DNA of 64,000 bases from Psychromicrobium xiongbiense (GCF_030271165.1 NZ_JASSZH010000038.1:1-64000); one strand, 5' to 3'; counted from the stretch's first letter, positions 56,066 to 64,000 are shown. The notes: generated by a model from the letters alone, not told the origin. Program-made: numbers and translations.

Positions 56066-56608
56066 TCAGAGATCGGCGGGCAGGGAGTTCGCAGCGAGAT
56101 CGGCGATCCGACGCTCATTCGGGAAGGTCAGTCGCTTGGGCAGATCCGGCAGCGCTACCCAGGCCACGTCAATGGCTTCCTGATCAGGATCGTTCTCAAT
56201 GGTCAGCTCACCACCGGTGGCGCGGAGCAGGAAATGGTGCACGGTCTTGTGCACCCGGTGACCGGTGACGGTGAACCAGTAGTCGATGCTGCCCAGTGGG
56301 CCGATCACGTCACCGCTGATCCCGGTTTCCTCGGCAATCTCCCGCACGGCGGCCTCAGCATGGGTCTCCACGCCTTCCGGGTGCCCTTTGGGCAGGCACC
56401 ACTCCACCCGGCCGCCCCGATTGAGCCGGGCAATGATGGCCACGCGCAGGACGCCATCGTGCCGTTCTACGACCACACCGCCGGCCGAGACTTCCTCCAC
56501 CGTGGGCAGAGTGTTGATATTGCTCAGCAACGGCCCGGAAGAGCCGTGGGCGCCCATGGCCGAGGGCAGCGGCGTGCGCTTGGGTGCGCTCGGAACGGGA
56601 CTGGCCAT
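56066..56608 (-). CDS. NUDIX hydrolase
   Basis: A 180-residue hydrolase of nucleoside-diphosphate-linked compounds. The full Nudix box is present, from GHPEGVETHAEAAVREIAEE on through TGI, preceded by WCLPKGH. A ~40-residue Pro/Ser-rich N-terminus comes first. Substrate unknown; the gene between murJ and the CCA enzyme is a conserved actinobacterial neighbour. I prefer the ATG at 56608; a GTG three codons earlier (56617) is possible. Divergent from cca with 40 bases between. Confidence 0.92.
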   Translation of the reverse strand: MASPVPSAPKRTPLPSAMGAHGSSGPLLSNINTLPTVEEVSAGGVVVERHDGVLRVAIIARLNRGGRVEWCLPKGHPEGVETHAEAAVREIAEETGISGDVIGPLGSIDYWFTVTGHRVHKTVHHFLLRATGGELTIENDPDQEAIDVAWVALPDLPKRLTFPNERRIADLAANSLPADL

Positions 56609-56648
56609 GCACTCCACTCTAACGAAAGTCTGGCAGGCTTAAGGAACT

Positions 56649-58124
56649 ATGATTCAGGTTCTGGATAGCTCCACCCTCCCCTCAGTGGTCCTTGAGCTGG
56701 GGCGACGCTTTGTTGACGCCGGTTATGAGCTTTCCCTGGTGGGTGGGCCGGTGCGGGATCTGCTGCTGGGACGCACCGCTCCCGACCTGGACTTCACCAC
56801 CAGTGCCACCCCGGATCAGACCCTGGAGGTGGTCCGCGGCTGGAGCGACGCAGTCTGGGAGATAGGGCGCGCCTTCGGCACGATCGGCCTGCGGAAGAAC
56901 GGCTACCAGATTGAGGTGACCACCTACCGGGCCGAGGAGTACGACGCCGACTCGCGCAAGCCCGAGGTCGCCTTTGGCACGTCGCTGGAAGCGGATCTTC
57001 GGCGCCGCGACTTCACCATGAACGCGATGGCCCTGCGCCTGCCCGGTCTGGAACTGGTGGATCCTTATGGCGGCATCAAAGATCTGCACGCTGGGCTGCT
57101 GCGCACCCCGGGGCGAGCGGAGGACTCCTTCTCCGATGATCCTCTGCGGATGATGCGCGCCGCGCGTTTCGTGGCCCAGTTGGCCGTGGAGCCCGCTGCC
57201 GAGCTGGTCGCCGCCATGACCGAGATGGCTGGTCGCATCGAGATCATCTCTGCCGAACGGGTGCGGGATGAACTGTGCAAGTTGATTCTGGCCCTGCACC
57301 CACGCCGCGGCATCGACCTGCTGGTCAGCACGGGACTGGCTGACCGCGTCCTGCCGGAGGTTTCCGCTCTGCGCCTGGAAGCGGATGAACACCACCGGCA
57401 CAAGGACGTCTACCAGCACTCCCTGCAGGTGCTCGAACAGGCTGTTTCGCTGGAGACCGGACCGGAAGGACCGGTGCCCGGCCCCGATCTGGTGTTGCGG
57501 TTGGCGGCGCTGATGCACGATGTCGGCAAGCCGGCCACCCGCAAATTTGAACCGGGCGGCGCGGTCAGTTTCCGTCACCATGATCTGGTGGGCGCCAAAC
57601 TCACGGCCAAGCGGCTCCGGGCCCTGCGCTTCGACAAGGACACCATCACGGCGGTGTCCCGGCTGGTGGAGCTCCATATGCGTTTCTACGGGTACGGGGA
57701 TGCGGGCTGGACGGATTCTGCGGTGCGTCGTTATGTCACCGATGCCGGGCCACTGCTGGAACGCCTGCACCGACTGACCCGCTCGGATGTGACCACCCGG
57801 AACCAGCGCAAAGCGGATCGACTCTCCTTTGCCTACGACGACCTTGAGCAGCGGGTGGCTGAGCTGGCCGCCCAGGAGGAACTCAATGCCATCCGTCCGG
57901 ATCTGGACGGTGCACAGATCATGGAGCAGCTGGGCATCAGACCCGGACCGGAGGTGGGCCGGGCCTACAAATTCCTGCTGGCTGAGCGAATGGAGCACGG
58001 TCCGCTGGGTGAGAGCGAGGCCCGACGACGCCTGGACGCCTGGTGGGCAGCTCAGGGGCCCTCTGCGGGGATATCGTTAGCTGACGGATCCGGTCATCAG
58101 GAAAGCGACGGAGAGAGCTCATGA
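56649..58124 (+). CDS. cca: CCA tRNA nucleotidyltransferase
   Basis: A 491-residue enzyme that builds or repairs the CCA end of tRNAs; none of the three tRNA genes here encodes CCA, so it is needed. Class II head domain motifs are GGPVRDLLLGRTAPDLDFTT and RRDFTMNAMAL; an HD domain (~250-345, RLAALMHDVGKPATR) follows, typical of the actinobacterial form. ATG at 56649 with AAGGA upstream. Overlaps the next gene by four bases. Confidence 0.94.
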   Translation: MIQVLDSSTLPSVVLELGRRFVDAGYELSLVGGPVRDLLLGRTAPDLDFTTSATPDQTLEVVRGWSDAVWEIGRAFGTIGLRKNGYQIEVTTYRAEEYDADSRKPEVAFGTSLEADLRRRDFTMNAMALRLPGLELVDPYGGIKDLHAGLLRTPGRAEDSFSDDPLRMMRAARFVAQLAVEPAAELVAAMTEMAGRIEIISAERVRDELCKLILALHPRRGIDLLVSTGLADRVLPEVSALRLEADEHHRHKDVYQHSLQVLEQAVSLETGPEGPVPGPDLVLRLAALMHDVGKPATRKFEPGGAVSFRHHDLVGAKLTAKRLRALRFDKDTITAVSRLVELHMRFYGYGDAGWTDSAVRRYVTDAGPLLERLHRLTRSDVTTRNQRKADRLSFAYDDLEQRVAELAAQEELNAIRPDLDGAQIMEQLGIRPGPEVGRAYKFLLAERMEHGPLGESEARRRLDAWWAAQGPSAGISLADGSGHQESDGESS

Positions 58125-58798
58125 GCAGCGAGACCAGCACCGAACCGACTCTGCCCTGGGACCACACCCCGTTGCCGAAACTCTGGCTGCTGCGCCATGG
58201 CGAGACTGAATGGTCGCGCAGCGGCCAGTACACCGGACTGACTGATCTGCCGTTGACCGCCAAAGGTGAGGATCAGGCCCGCTCGGCTCGTCCCGCACTG
58301 GCAGGAGTGGTCTTCGATCTGGTGCTCAGCTCACCCCTGCAGCGCGCCCGCAGGACGGCCGAGCTGGCAGGTTTCCCGGACGCCATCGTCGAGCCGTTGG
58401 CCCATGAATGGGACTACGGCGACTATGAAGGTGTGAACAGCGCCGAGGTGCGCCGCGACCGCCCGGGGTATCTGATCTGGAATGACGGAGTTCCTGGCGG
58501 GGAAACCATTGAGCAGGTGGCGGCTCGCGCGGATGCGGTGATTGATCGGATTCGTGGCTCCTGGGCGGCCAACCAGAAGCAATCCTCGCCTGGTGGCGCT
58601 GGTGCCGCCACCACGGAGGCCGGCGAACCGATCCGGAATGCTCTGGTGGTGGCGCACGGGCATTTCCTCAGGATCCTCGCTGCACGATGGCTGACACTTG
58701 ACCCGCGTGAAGGAAAGCATTTTGTGCTGGGTACTGCGAAGGTCTGCACTCTGGGCTGGGACAAATTGACCCCCGCCATTGAGCAGTGGGGTCTATAA
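58121..58798 (+). CDS. Histidine phosphatase (phosphoglycerate mutase-like)
   Basis: A 225-residue enzyme of the histidine phosphatase superfamily. The phospho-acceptor motif LLRHGETEWSRSGQYTG, then SSPLQRARRTAEL, EWDYGDYEG and the second His in VVAHGHFLRIL are complete. It acts on a small phosphorylated metabolite; the substrate is not predictable from sequence. ATG at 58121 overlaps the cca stop. Confidence 0.92.
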   Translation: MSSETSTEPTLPWDHTPLPKLWLLRHGETEWSRSGQYTGLTDLPLTAKGEDQARSARPALAGVVFDLVLSSPLQRARRTAELAGFPDAIVEPLAHEWDYGDYEGVNSAEVRRDRPGYLIWNDGVPGGETIEQVAARADAVIDRIRGSWAANQKQSSPGGAGAATTEAGEPIRNALVVAHGHFLRILAARWLTLDPREGKHFVLGTAKVCTLGWDKLTPAIEQWGL

Positions 58799-58830
58799 GC
58801 AGCATTGCTTTTTGGTCTGTATCCTGAGGA

Positions 58831-58860
58831 TTGCTATTCCGAGCAATATGCGTGTATATT
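58831..58860 (+). promoter_or_regulatory. Promoter with overlapping inverted repeat
   Basis: TTGCTA (58831), 18-base spacer, TATATT (58855-58860). The -35 and spacer form the inverted repeat TTGCT-N6-AGCAA (58831-58846), a possible operator. Downstream lies a ~75-base leader and a 33-codon ORF. Confidence 0.45.
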
Positions 58861-58943
58861 CCTAAGAGCGACCTAAGGCCGCGCCTTTCCCTGCTCCGAC
58901 TCGGAGCGCTGACGGGAACTCACGCAGAAAGGGGTATGACGAC

Positions 58944-59045
58944 ATGATGATTTCCCAGACTTCGCTGGATGCGTTCACCATGGGCGGCACTGCTGCGCGC
59001 CGACGTCTCACCGTCTTTCCTGTGTGCGGAGATACGGGCCTCTGA
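58944..59045 (+). CDS. Small unknown ORF, 33 codons
   Basis: From two adjacent ATGs this frame encodes 33 residues: a polar start (MMISQTSLDAF), a basic middle (AARRR) and the ending LTVFPVCGDTGL. AAAGGGG lies 9 bases upstream and a good promoter ~85 bases upstream. The single Cys and the Arg cluster could suit a leader peptide; the 33 codons could also be a small regulatory peptide. I do not recognise it, and no family is assigned. Confidence 0.4.
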   Translation: MMISQTSLDAFTMGGTAARRRLTVFPVCGDTGL

Positions 59046-59361
59046 TGCCTGATTTCCAGGGTTTGTCGGACTGATCCGTCAACCAGTTCACCTCTCACAG
59101 GTGTATTTCAACAATGTTTTGAGCGTTCTTCGCGCCGCCTAAACCTCTTGTTTCTTCTTTCCCCCATCAGTGATATTTCTTCACGCCACGCCCTGGAACG
59201 GGATTGACCGTTCCATGATTCCCTGTGCCTATTAGCGCATATTCACTGGGCTGAATTGGCATGCCCGGAATTCCTGACAGAACCCTTCGGAGCACTTCAT
59301 GATCCGCAGACCCGTCCCCGGACAACGTTCAGCTCGCTATCCCGCCAAGGAGGTGAACCCT
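59046..59361. other. Gene-free, AT-richer stretch between two small ORFs
   Basis: No gene seen. It contains a pyrimidine-rich run (59144-59165) and a drop in GC relative to its neighbours. An ATG at 59299 opens the frame of the next small ORF with GGAG upstream, but the ATG at 59362 has a far better ribosome site. Confidence 0.4.
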
Positions 59362-59502
59362 ATGAACGCCGAATCCATGCCCCGTCCCGTGCGGCCCGTG
59401 CTCGCTGACCAGATTCTGGACGGAAATTCTCACGACGTCGCCTCCCATCGCGAACGCGTGATCCGTGATCTGTACCAGCTCAGCACCCTCAACCTGAGGT
59501 GA
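59362..59502 (+). CDS. Small unknown ORF, 46 codons, with perfect ribosome site
   Basis: AAGGAGGTGA, an almost full complement of the 16S rRNA end, lies 5 bases before the ATG at 59362. The 46-residue product has a Pro/Arg/Val-rich start (MPRPVRPVLADQIL), a His/Asp middle and the ending LYQLSTLNLR. No membrane helix or Cys. The strong ribosome site argues for real, heavy translation. No family recognised; a leader role is possible. Confidence 0.5.
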   Translation: MNAESMPRPVRPVLADQILDGNSHDVASHRERVIRDLYQLSTLNLR

Positions 59503-59571
59503 CCCCCTGGGCTGTGCTGTAGGCGGTTCCGCGCCACTCATCCGGTCTGTGCTGCCCGGTAAGCTCGTGCC

Positions 59572-61014
59572 ATGCAGCACAGACCAGGTGGAAGGAGCAC
59601 GCTCCCGCCCAGCCTCCGGAAATCACCCATTGTGGTACCCACTCGGTCGGACCCGACGCTCTCCCGGATGACGGAGGGCATCGGCGGGCCTCTGGGCAGA
59701 CATGCTGAGCCCGGCGTGGTGCCTCCGCGGTTCTTCACGGTGGAACGCGTGCTGGTCCTTCTGGTGGGCCTGTCGGCGGTGCTCGCGGTGCTGTTCAAGG
59801 ATCATTGCCGCCAGGTGGGCTGGCTCACGCCGGACCAGTTCTCCACCACCTGCGCCTCCGACATCGTGGCCGCAGGGCCGGGAACCGACACCCCGCTGGC
59901 GCCGCTGACCTCTCTGCTGGCTGCGCTGACCGGCTGGCTCAGCGGAGCTCAACCGGCCGATGCAGCCGGGACGTTGAGGTTCTTCGACCTCAACGCAGGG
60001 TTGATCGTCGTGGCCTGGCTGCTCGGCGTACTGGCTCTGGCACGCAGCAATCGGCTCAGGCCCTGGGATGCCGCCGTCTTTGCCGCCTCGCCACTGCTGC
60101 TGTTCAGCGCTTACGCCAGCTGGGACCTCTGGGTGGCGGCGCTGATCGGCATCGGGCTCTTCCTGTTCTCGCGCAGAACCTTCTTCGACGCCGGGTTGGT
60201 GCTCGGCGTGGCCGGGGCCATGCACCCGGTCGCTGCGTTGACCGTGACAGCCGCGGTGGTGCTGGCCGTACGTCGCGCCCGGGAGAGCCGCGCGTCGTAC
60301 GGCCTGGGGGCCGGCCGGTTGGAAGCCGGGCCCGCCCTGGCTGTCGGGCCCTTGCTGGTGGGCGGCGTCCTGAGCTGGCTTGCGATCACGGTGGCCAGCT
60401 TTGTGCTTTTCCCCACCCGTTGGCTCGCCTACTGGGTGGTTCCGTGGACGGATCCGCCCGCTGAGGGTTCGTTGTATGGGGCGGTCAATGCCCTGGTGGC
60501 CAAGCTGGGTGTGGAGGCCTTCAGCGGTAGCGATGCGCTGGTGGTCTCCGCCGCACTGCTGATCATCGGCCTGGTGGGGCTGCTCCTGATCGCCGCTCGA
60601 ACCCCACTGCCGCCCCGACTGGCCGCGCTCGCTTTCGTGCTGACCGCCTGGGCTCTGCTGGTCGACAAGCACGCCGGGCCGCAGCAGGCGGTGTGGCTGC
60701 TGCCCCTGCTGGCACTGGCCCGACCACGCTGGAAGACGGTGCTGTGCTGGCAGGCACTCGCTCTGGCGTACTACCTGGCGTATCTGCTGCACCTCGGCGT
60801 GATCCGGGGTGACAACAACACCCAGCACGGCATCGACGGCCCCTACTATGCCCTGGTCGTGCTGTCCTTTGACCTGGGGACGCTGGTGCTGATCGTCCTG
60901 GTCTGCCGTGAGATGTTCCAGCCATGGCGGGACCAGATTCGTCGGGGCGGCGTGGATGACCCGCTGATGGCCCCTGAGCAGCTTGTCGCTCAGGGGCCCG
61001 CGCCGCTCAGCTGA
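59572..61014 (+). CDS. Polytopic membrane protein, GT87/DUF2029-like mannosyltransferase
   Basis: A 480-residue protein with about ten hydrophobic segments. A ~55-residue Pro/Arg-rich N-terminus comes first, so the start may be later. Features fitting the GT-C-type GT87 family are the extracytoplasmic loop after helix 1 (DHCRQVGWLTPDQFSTTCAS), YASWDLWVAALIGIGL, GAMHPVAAL and HAGPQQAVWLLPLLAL. GT87 enzymes transfer mannose from polyprenyl-phosphate-mannose. The catalytic Asp cannot be named with certainty. ATG at 59572 preceded by weak sequence. Confidence 0.72.
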   Translation: MQHRPGGRSTLPPSLRKSPIVVPTRSDPTLSRMTEGIGGPLGRHAEPGVVPPRFFTVERVLVLLVGLSAVLAVLFKDHCRQVGWLTPDQFSTTCASDIVAAGPGTDTPLAPLTSLLAALTGWLSGAQPADAAGTLRFFDLNAGLIVVAWLLGVLALARSNRLRPWDAAVFAASPLLLFSAYASWDLWVAALIGIGLFLFSRRTFFDAGLVLGVAGAMHPVAALTVTAAVVLAVRRARESRASYGLGAGRLEAGPALAVGPLLVGGVLSWLAITVASFVLFPTRWLAYWVVPWTDPPAEGSLYGAVNALVAKLGVEAFSGSDALVVSAALLIIGLVGLLLIAARTPLPPRLAALAFVLTAWALLVDKHAGPQQAVWLLPLLALARPRWKTVLCWQALALAYYLAYLLHLGVIRGDNNTQHGIDGPYYALVVLSFDLGTLVLIVLVCREMFQPWRDQIRRGGVDDPLMAPEQLVAQGPAPLS

Positions 61015-61057
61015 TTAGCCAGTTCAGCTGGGAGGTCAGCTCAGTCGAGTAGCCAGC

Positions 61058-61672
61058 TCAGTTGGCGGCGGTGAAGCGCTGACGATGGTGCTTCGGCTGC
61101 TCCACTTCGTCCAGGAGGACGACGGCAAAATCCTGAGTGGAAATGCTCTCGCCCACCGGGCTGTCCAGGCCCAGGGTGACGTTGCCGGTCCGCTCCCCGG
61201 GGGCGATCACCGGGGCTGGAGACTGCATGGTCCAGTCCAGATCATCGCGGCTGGAGCGCAGCAGGTCCAGGAATCGGGCGGCGGTCAGAGCTTCTGCTTT
61301 GTAGGCTTCCGGGAAATCCGGGGTGTCGACGAGCCGGACGCCATCCACCAGCAGGGAGCCCGCTCCGCCGACCGCGAGCACTCGGGTGGTGCCGACGGCA
61401 TCGAGCGCGGTGCGATTCTCCTCCAGCCAGACCTCGTGGTCGCCACCGGTGCGGCTGGGGCCGGTGGCCAGGATGATGGCGTCGTTCGCCGCCGCGAGCG
61501 ACTGGACGGCCTCGGCATCGCCGAGTTCGAGGGCGAGCGGGACGGCGGCCGGTGCGCCTTCGACGGGCTTGCCGCTGCGGCTTGCTGCGGTCACCTCATG
61601 GCCACGCTGCAGAGCTTCGGCAGTCAGTGCCTGGCCGACCATACCGGTGGCGCCGATGATGGCGAGTTTCAT
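61058..61672 (-). CDS. NAD(P)-binding (NmrA/SDR-like) oxidoreductase
   Basis: A 204-residue Rossmann protein opening MKLAIIGATGMVGQALTAEA, with IILATGPSRTGG and RVLAVGGAGSLLVDG, as in small atypical SDR enzymes (flavin-reductase-like or NmrA type). Such proteins often reduce quinones or sense redox state. The ATG at 61672 has GAAAGGAACTCTC upstream. It is transcribed divergently from an HxlR-type regulator, the usual arrangement for this family. Confidence 0.87.
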   Translation of the reverse strand: MKLAIIGATGMVGQALTAEALQRGHEVTAASRSGKPVEGAPAAVPLALELGDAEAVQSLAAANDAIILATGPSRTGGDHEVWLEENRTALDAVGTTRVLAVGGAGSLLVDGVRLVDTPDFPEAYKAEALTAARFLDLLRSSRDDLDWTMQSPAPVIAPGERTGNVTLGLDSPVGESISTQDFAVVLLDEVEQPKHHRQRFTAAN

Positions 61673-61715
61673 GAGAGTTCCTTTCGGAGGGACTGGTAAC
61701 CTGAACCCTTTGAAG

Positions 61716-61766
61716 GTATCTTTCAGTAACCGATATTTTCAACGAAAGTCAGTATCTTCTAGGTAA
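61716..61766. promoter_or_regulatory. Candidate HxlR operator: two direct repeats
   Basis: GTATCTTTCAGTAA (61716-61729) and GTATCTTCTAGGTAA (61752-61766), 36 bases apart, in the gap between the divergent oxidoreductase and hxlR genes. Confidence 0.45.
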
Positions 61767-61780
61767 GTGAGATCTCCGCC

Positions 61781-62158
61781 ATGGACGCGAACATTCTGGA
61801 TCCTGATTGCCCTTCCCGTCTGGTTTTCCAGCGAATTGGCGACAAATGGGCGTCCCTGGTGGTGCAGGTCCTGGAGGAAGGACCGCTGAGATTTGGCGAG
61901 GTGCGCGCGCGGGTGGCTGTGGTGACGCCCAAGGTGCTGACCCAGACCTTGCGTGCGCTGGAGCGTGATGGCCTGGTGTCAAGGACCCTGCACGCCCAGA
62001 TCCCACCCCGGGTGGACTACGAACTCACTGCCCTGGGGCGGAGTCTTGTGCCGCCCTTGCGACTGCTCCGTGAGTGGGCGGAGAGCAATGTGGAGCAGAT
62101 GGAGCAGGCTCGTCTGGCCTATGACGAAGCGCAGGATGCCGCAGTGCTGGGCGGCTGA
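61781..62158 (+). CDS. HxlR-family transcriptional regulator
   Basis: A 125-residue winged-helix regulator. The N-terminus has the family Cys (DPDCPSR, Cys10) and the IGDKWASLVVQVL helix. The recognition part is ARVAVVTPKVLTQTLRALERDGLVSRT, slightly split from the usual GISPK pattern. HxlR proteins sense thiol-reactive compounds through the Cys and usually control the adjacent divergent gene. ATG at 61781 with AGATCTCCGCC upstream, no strong ribosome site. Confidence 0.9.
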   Translation: MDANILDPDCPSRLVFQRIGDKWASLVVQVLEEGPLRFGEVRARVAVVTPKVLTQTLRALERDGLVSRTLHAQIPPRVDYELTALGRSLVPPLRLLREWAESNVEQMEQARLAYDEAQDAAVLGG

Positions 62159-62177
62159 CACTCAGTGCTGCCCGGGG

Positions 62178-63236
62178 TCAGGCCGGTGGTGGCACTTCGC
62201 CGGAGCCGCGCACGATGAGACGGGTGGGAACGGTGACCGTCCGGGCTGGCTCATTGCTGCCGTCCAGGCGGGAAAAGAGCAGATCCGCAGCCGTGCGTCC
62301 CACCTCGCCGGGGTCTTGCGCCACCACGGTGATCCCGGGCTCAATGACATCCGCCAGCTCAAAATCGTCAAAGCAGACCAGGGCGGGAAAACCTGGGCGA
62401 CCCAGGCTGAGCCCTGCCTCTTTCATGACTCGCAGCGCGGTGATGGAGGCCTTGCTGTTGGTGCAGAAGAGAGCCGTGGGCCGCTCGTCCTCCGGCAGAG
62501 CGCAGAGCGAGGCAAGCCACTCGGCACTACTGACTCCGCCGCGGCCTTCGGCATGCTCCCACCGCGGGTTGGCTTCGATGCCGACCTCCTGAAGGGCTGC
62601 ACGGTAGGCAGCAGCGCGCTGAAGGACCGTGCTGAGCTCACTCTGGTCACTCAGGCAGGCAATCCTGCGGTGTCCACGGCAGATCAGATGACTGACACCG
62701 TCCGCAGCGCCACCGTGGTTGTCGGAAACGACGGCATCTGCTGCAAAGGTCTGCGGTGCGCGGTCCACAAAGACCATGGGCGTGCCACTCCGGATTTCCT
62801 CCTGCAGTAGCGACTCGTCCAGCATGCGCGGTGGTGCCACGATCAGGCCGTCGAGGCGGCGCGCGCACAGCGCGTGGATCAGATCCGCGCCATGGACGGC
62901 ATCGTTTTCTGAGGAAGCAGCCACTGATACGGTAGTCCGGCCGATTGCTGTCCTTTCCACCGCTCGGCTGAGCGCGGAAAAATAGGGGTCTGCCATGTCA
63001 TCCAGGACCAGACCCACGCTCGCAGCACTCCCGGTGCGTAGCAGGCGAGCGCTGTCATTACGGCGGAAATTGAGTTCCTCGATCGCTTCCTCAACCGCAA
63101 GGCGGTTGTGTTCGCTGACTCGGGAATCACCATTGACGACGCGGGAGACGGTGGCGAGTCCGACGCCGGCGCGCCGGGCTACATCTTTCATGGTGGCCCT
63201 CGCGGAGCTTGATCTGGTGGACATCTGCGTGCTCAT
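62178..63236 (-). CDS. LacI-family transcriptional regulator
   Basis: A 352-residue repressor. The N-terminal helix-turn-helix (TMKDVARRAGVGLATVSRVV) is followed by the hinge and a periplasmic-binding-like sensor domain (~70-340). The hinge helix has NDSARLLRTG. It probably represses the divergent GH92 gene and itself in the absence of an oligosaccharide inducer; the ligand is unknown. I chose the ATG at 63236 with GGAGAGG upstream; the extension to 63413 would run across the operator. Confidence 0.9.
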   Translation of the reverse strand: MSTQMSTRSSSARATMKDVARRAGVGLATVSRVVNGDSRVSEHNRLAVEEAIEELNFRRNDSARLLRTGSAASVGLVLDDMADPYFSALSRAVERTAIGRTTVSVAASSENDAVHGADLIHALCARRLDGLIVAPPRMLDESLLQEEIRSGTPMVFVDRAPQTFAADAVVSDNHGGAADGVSHLICRGHRRIACLSDQSELSTVLQRAAAYRAALQEVGIEANPRWEHAEGRGGVSSAEWLASLCALPEDERPTALFCTNSKASITALRVMKEAGLSLGRPGFPALVCFDDFELADVIEPGITVVAQDPGEVGRTAADLLFSRLDGSNEPARTVTVPTRLIVRGSGEVPPPA

Positions 63237-63267
63237 GGGCCCTCTCCGATCAGCGTGAAGCTCATTT

Positions 63268-63285
63268 GTGGGAAACGTTATCAAC
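63268..63285. promoter_or_regulatory. Candidate LacI-family operator
   Basis: GTGGGAAACGTTATCAAC, centred on AACGTT as in LacI-family sites, 32 bases upstream of the lacI-type start and about 110 bases before the GH92 start. Confidence 0.5.
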
Positions 63286-63394
63286 CTTTCGTCGCGGGAG
63301 GTTCCCCGGAAAATGGGAGAAACATCCCTCCCTCGGCGACCCGCGGTAACCAGGTGGACGGCCATCGTGTGACCCCAGCGTTTAGGGTGGCGGT

Positions 63395-64000
63395 ATGAGT
63401 GTGATGAGAGCACATGACGAACCGCCGGTTCCAGGAAGTTTCAGCACCTCCTTCGAGGACTCGCAGACTCCGGCAGCGCTGATCAGCGTCGTGGAGACCG
63501 GTACCGATGGCACTTCGATGGCCTCCGGTATCAACGGGGCCCGGTCGGCATCGACCATGAACACCACCGTGGGCAACGGACCTGACAGCGGGTACAACAT
63601 TAAGGCCCATGCCGGGTTCACTGGGCTGCGTTCTCTGCGTTACTCGGGAACCAAAACGGTCGCGGGTCGGGCATACGCAACGAATAAGCTCTTCGAGGTT
63701 CATCTTCCGGTGGGCCCGGACAGCCGGCTCAGCTACACCGTGATCCCCGATGCCGACTACACCAGCTATCTGCCGACCTACGTCGCCATCGACCTGCATT
63801 TCACGGATGGCAGCTACCTCTCCACACTGGGAGCGACGGACCAGAACGGCGTGCCGCTCACGGCTCAGGGGCAGGGCGATGGCAAGATCCTCTACCCGGC
63901 ACAATGGAACTATGTGAGCAGCGCCCTGGGCGAGGTGGCTAAGGGCAAAACCATCGACCGCATCCTGCTTTCCGTCGACAACAGTGCCGCCCCGGCAGGC
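63395..64000 (+). CDS. GH92 family alpha-mannosidase, N-terminal part (continues past window)
   Basis: The first 202 codons of a large glycoside hydrolase. The N-terminal beta-sandwich reads SFSTSFEDSQTP, then GFTGLRSLRYSGTKTVAGRA, LPVGPDSRLSYTVIPD, and LHFTDGSYLSTLGATDQNG, which I recognise as GH92. GH92 enzymes remove alpha-mannose, mostly with calcium. No signal peptide is visible, unlike most members, so the enzyme may be cytoplasmic. ATG at 63395 with AGGGTGG upstream. Divergent from the LacI regulator. The catalytic domain lies beyond the window. Confidence 0.82.
   Translation, partial: MSVMRAHDEPPVPGSFSTSFEDSQTPAALISVVETGTDGTSMASGINGARSASTMNTTVGNGPDSGYNIKAHAGFTGLRSLRYSGTKTVAGRAYATNKLFEVHLPVGPDSRLSYTVIPDADYTSYLPTYVAIDLHFTDGSYLSTLGATDQNGVPLTAQGQGDGKILYPAQWNYVSSALGEVAKGKTIDRILLSVDNSAAPAG

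Overview
The window is chromosomal DNA from a high-GC actinobacterium. The gene order around dnaA, the actinobacterial division and kinase cluster (fhaA-fhaB-pstP-rodA-pbpA-pknA-pknB), crgA, a DLW-39 peptide and a MurJ fused to a kinase-like domain all point to Micrococcales, most likely an Arthrobacter-like Micrococcaceae. I cannot name the species. The window spans the replication origin. Left of dnaA nearly all replication genes read leftward, and right of it rpmH-rnpA-yidD-yidC-khpB-rsmG-parA-parB read rightward. There is no rRNA, CRISPR array, transposase or integrase. Three tRNAs are present: Leu-CAG, Ala-UGC and Ile-GAU.

Layout. 1-5.4 kb: the end of an LPDTG surface protein, then a coupled set (DUF5819, HTTM/vitamin-K-carboxylase-like, FAD oxidoreductase) and a YceI lipid-binding protein. 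5.6-18.4 kb: tRNA-Leu, the phospho-signalling and elongation/division cluster, an SseB-like protein, pabA/trpG, a sortase and crgA. 18.5-18.8 kb: a 60-bp gapless palindrome and a cluster of DnaA-box-like 9-mers. 18.9-22.7 kb: an Fe(III) ABC importer, followed by a VIT-type iron/manganese transporter. 23.5-25.4 kb: an accessory patch of four small proteins resembling toxin-immunity families (DUF2185, SUFU and SseB-like plus an unknown), with no toxin visible. 25.7-33.3 kb: a tandem VOC protein, twin lipoproteins, rhomboid, cyclophilin, an Ala-rich membrane protein, a GT2 enzyme and a DMT transporter. 33.4-45.1 kb: tRNA-Ala, DLW-39, tRNA-Ile, DUF3566, gyrA, gyrB, DUF721/DciA, recF, gnd, dnaN, oriC and dnaA. 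45.5-56 kb: rpmH to parB with three parS sites, then trxA, trxB and murJ. 56-64 kb: NUDIX, CCA-adding enzyme, histidine phosphatase, two short ORFs, a GT87-like membrane protein, an NmrA-like oxidoreductase with divergent HxlR regulator, and a LacI regulator divergent from the start of a GH92 mannosidase.

How the genes work together. PknA/PknB sense muropeptides through PASTA domains, PstP reverses their action, and FhaA/FhaB read the phosphothreonines. RodA, PbpA, CrgA and MurJ carry out or regulate wall synthesis. In mycobacteria FhaA binds a phosphorylated kinase-like domain of MurJ, and both partners are encoded here. DnaA, DnaN, RecF, gyrase, DciA and ParAB-parS form the replication and segregation module.

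The leads I rate highest are: (i) the HTTM-DUF5819-oxidoreductase-YceI neighbourhood as a possible quinone-linked surface modification system; (ii) the immunity-like gene cluster; (iii) the 60-bp palindrome beside a DnaA-box cluster; (iv) a parS site forming the apex of the parB/trxA terminator; and (v) two small unknown ORFs at 58.9-59.5 kb.
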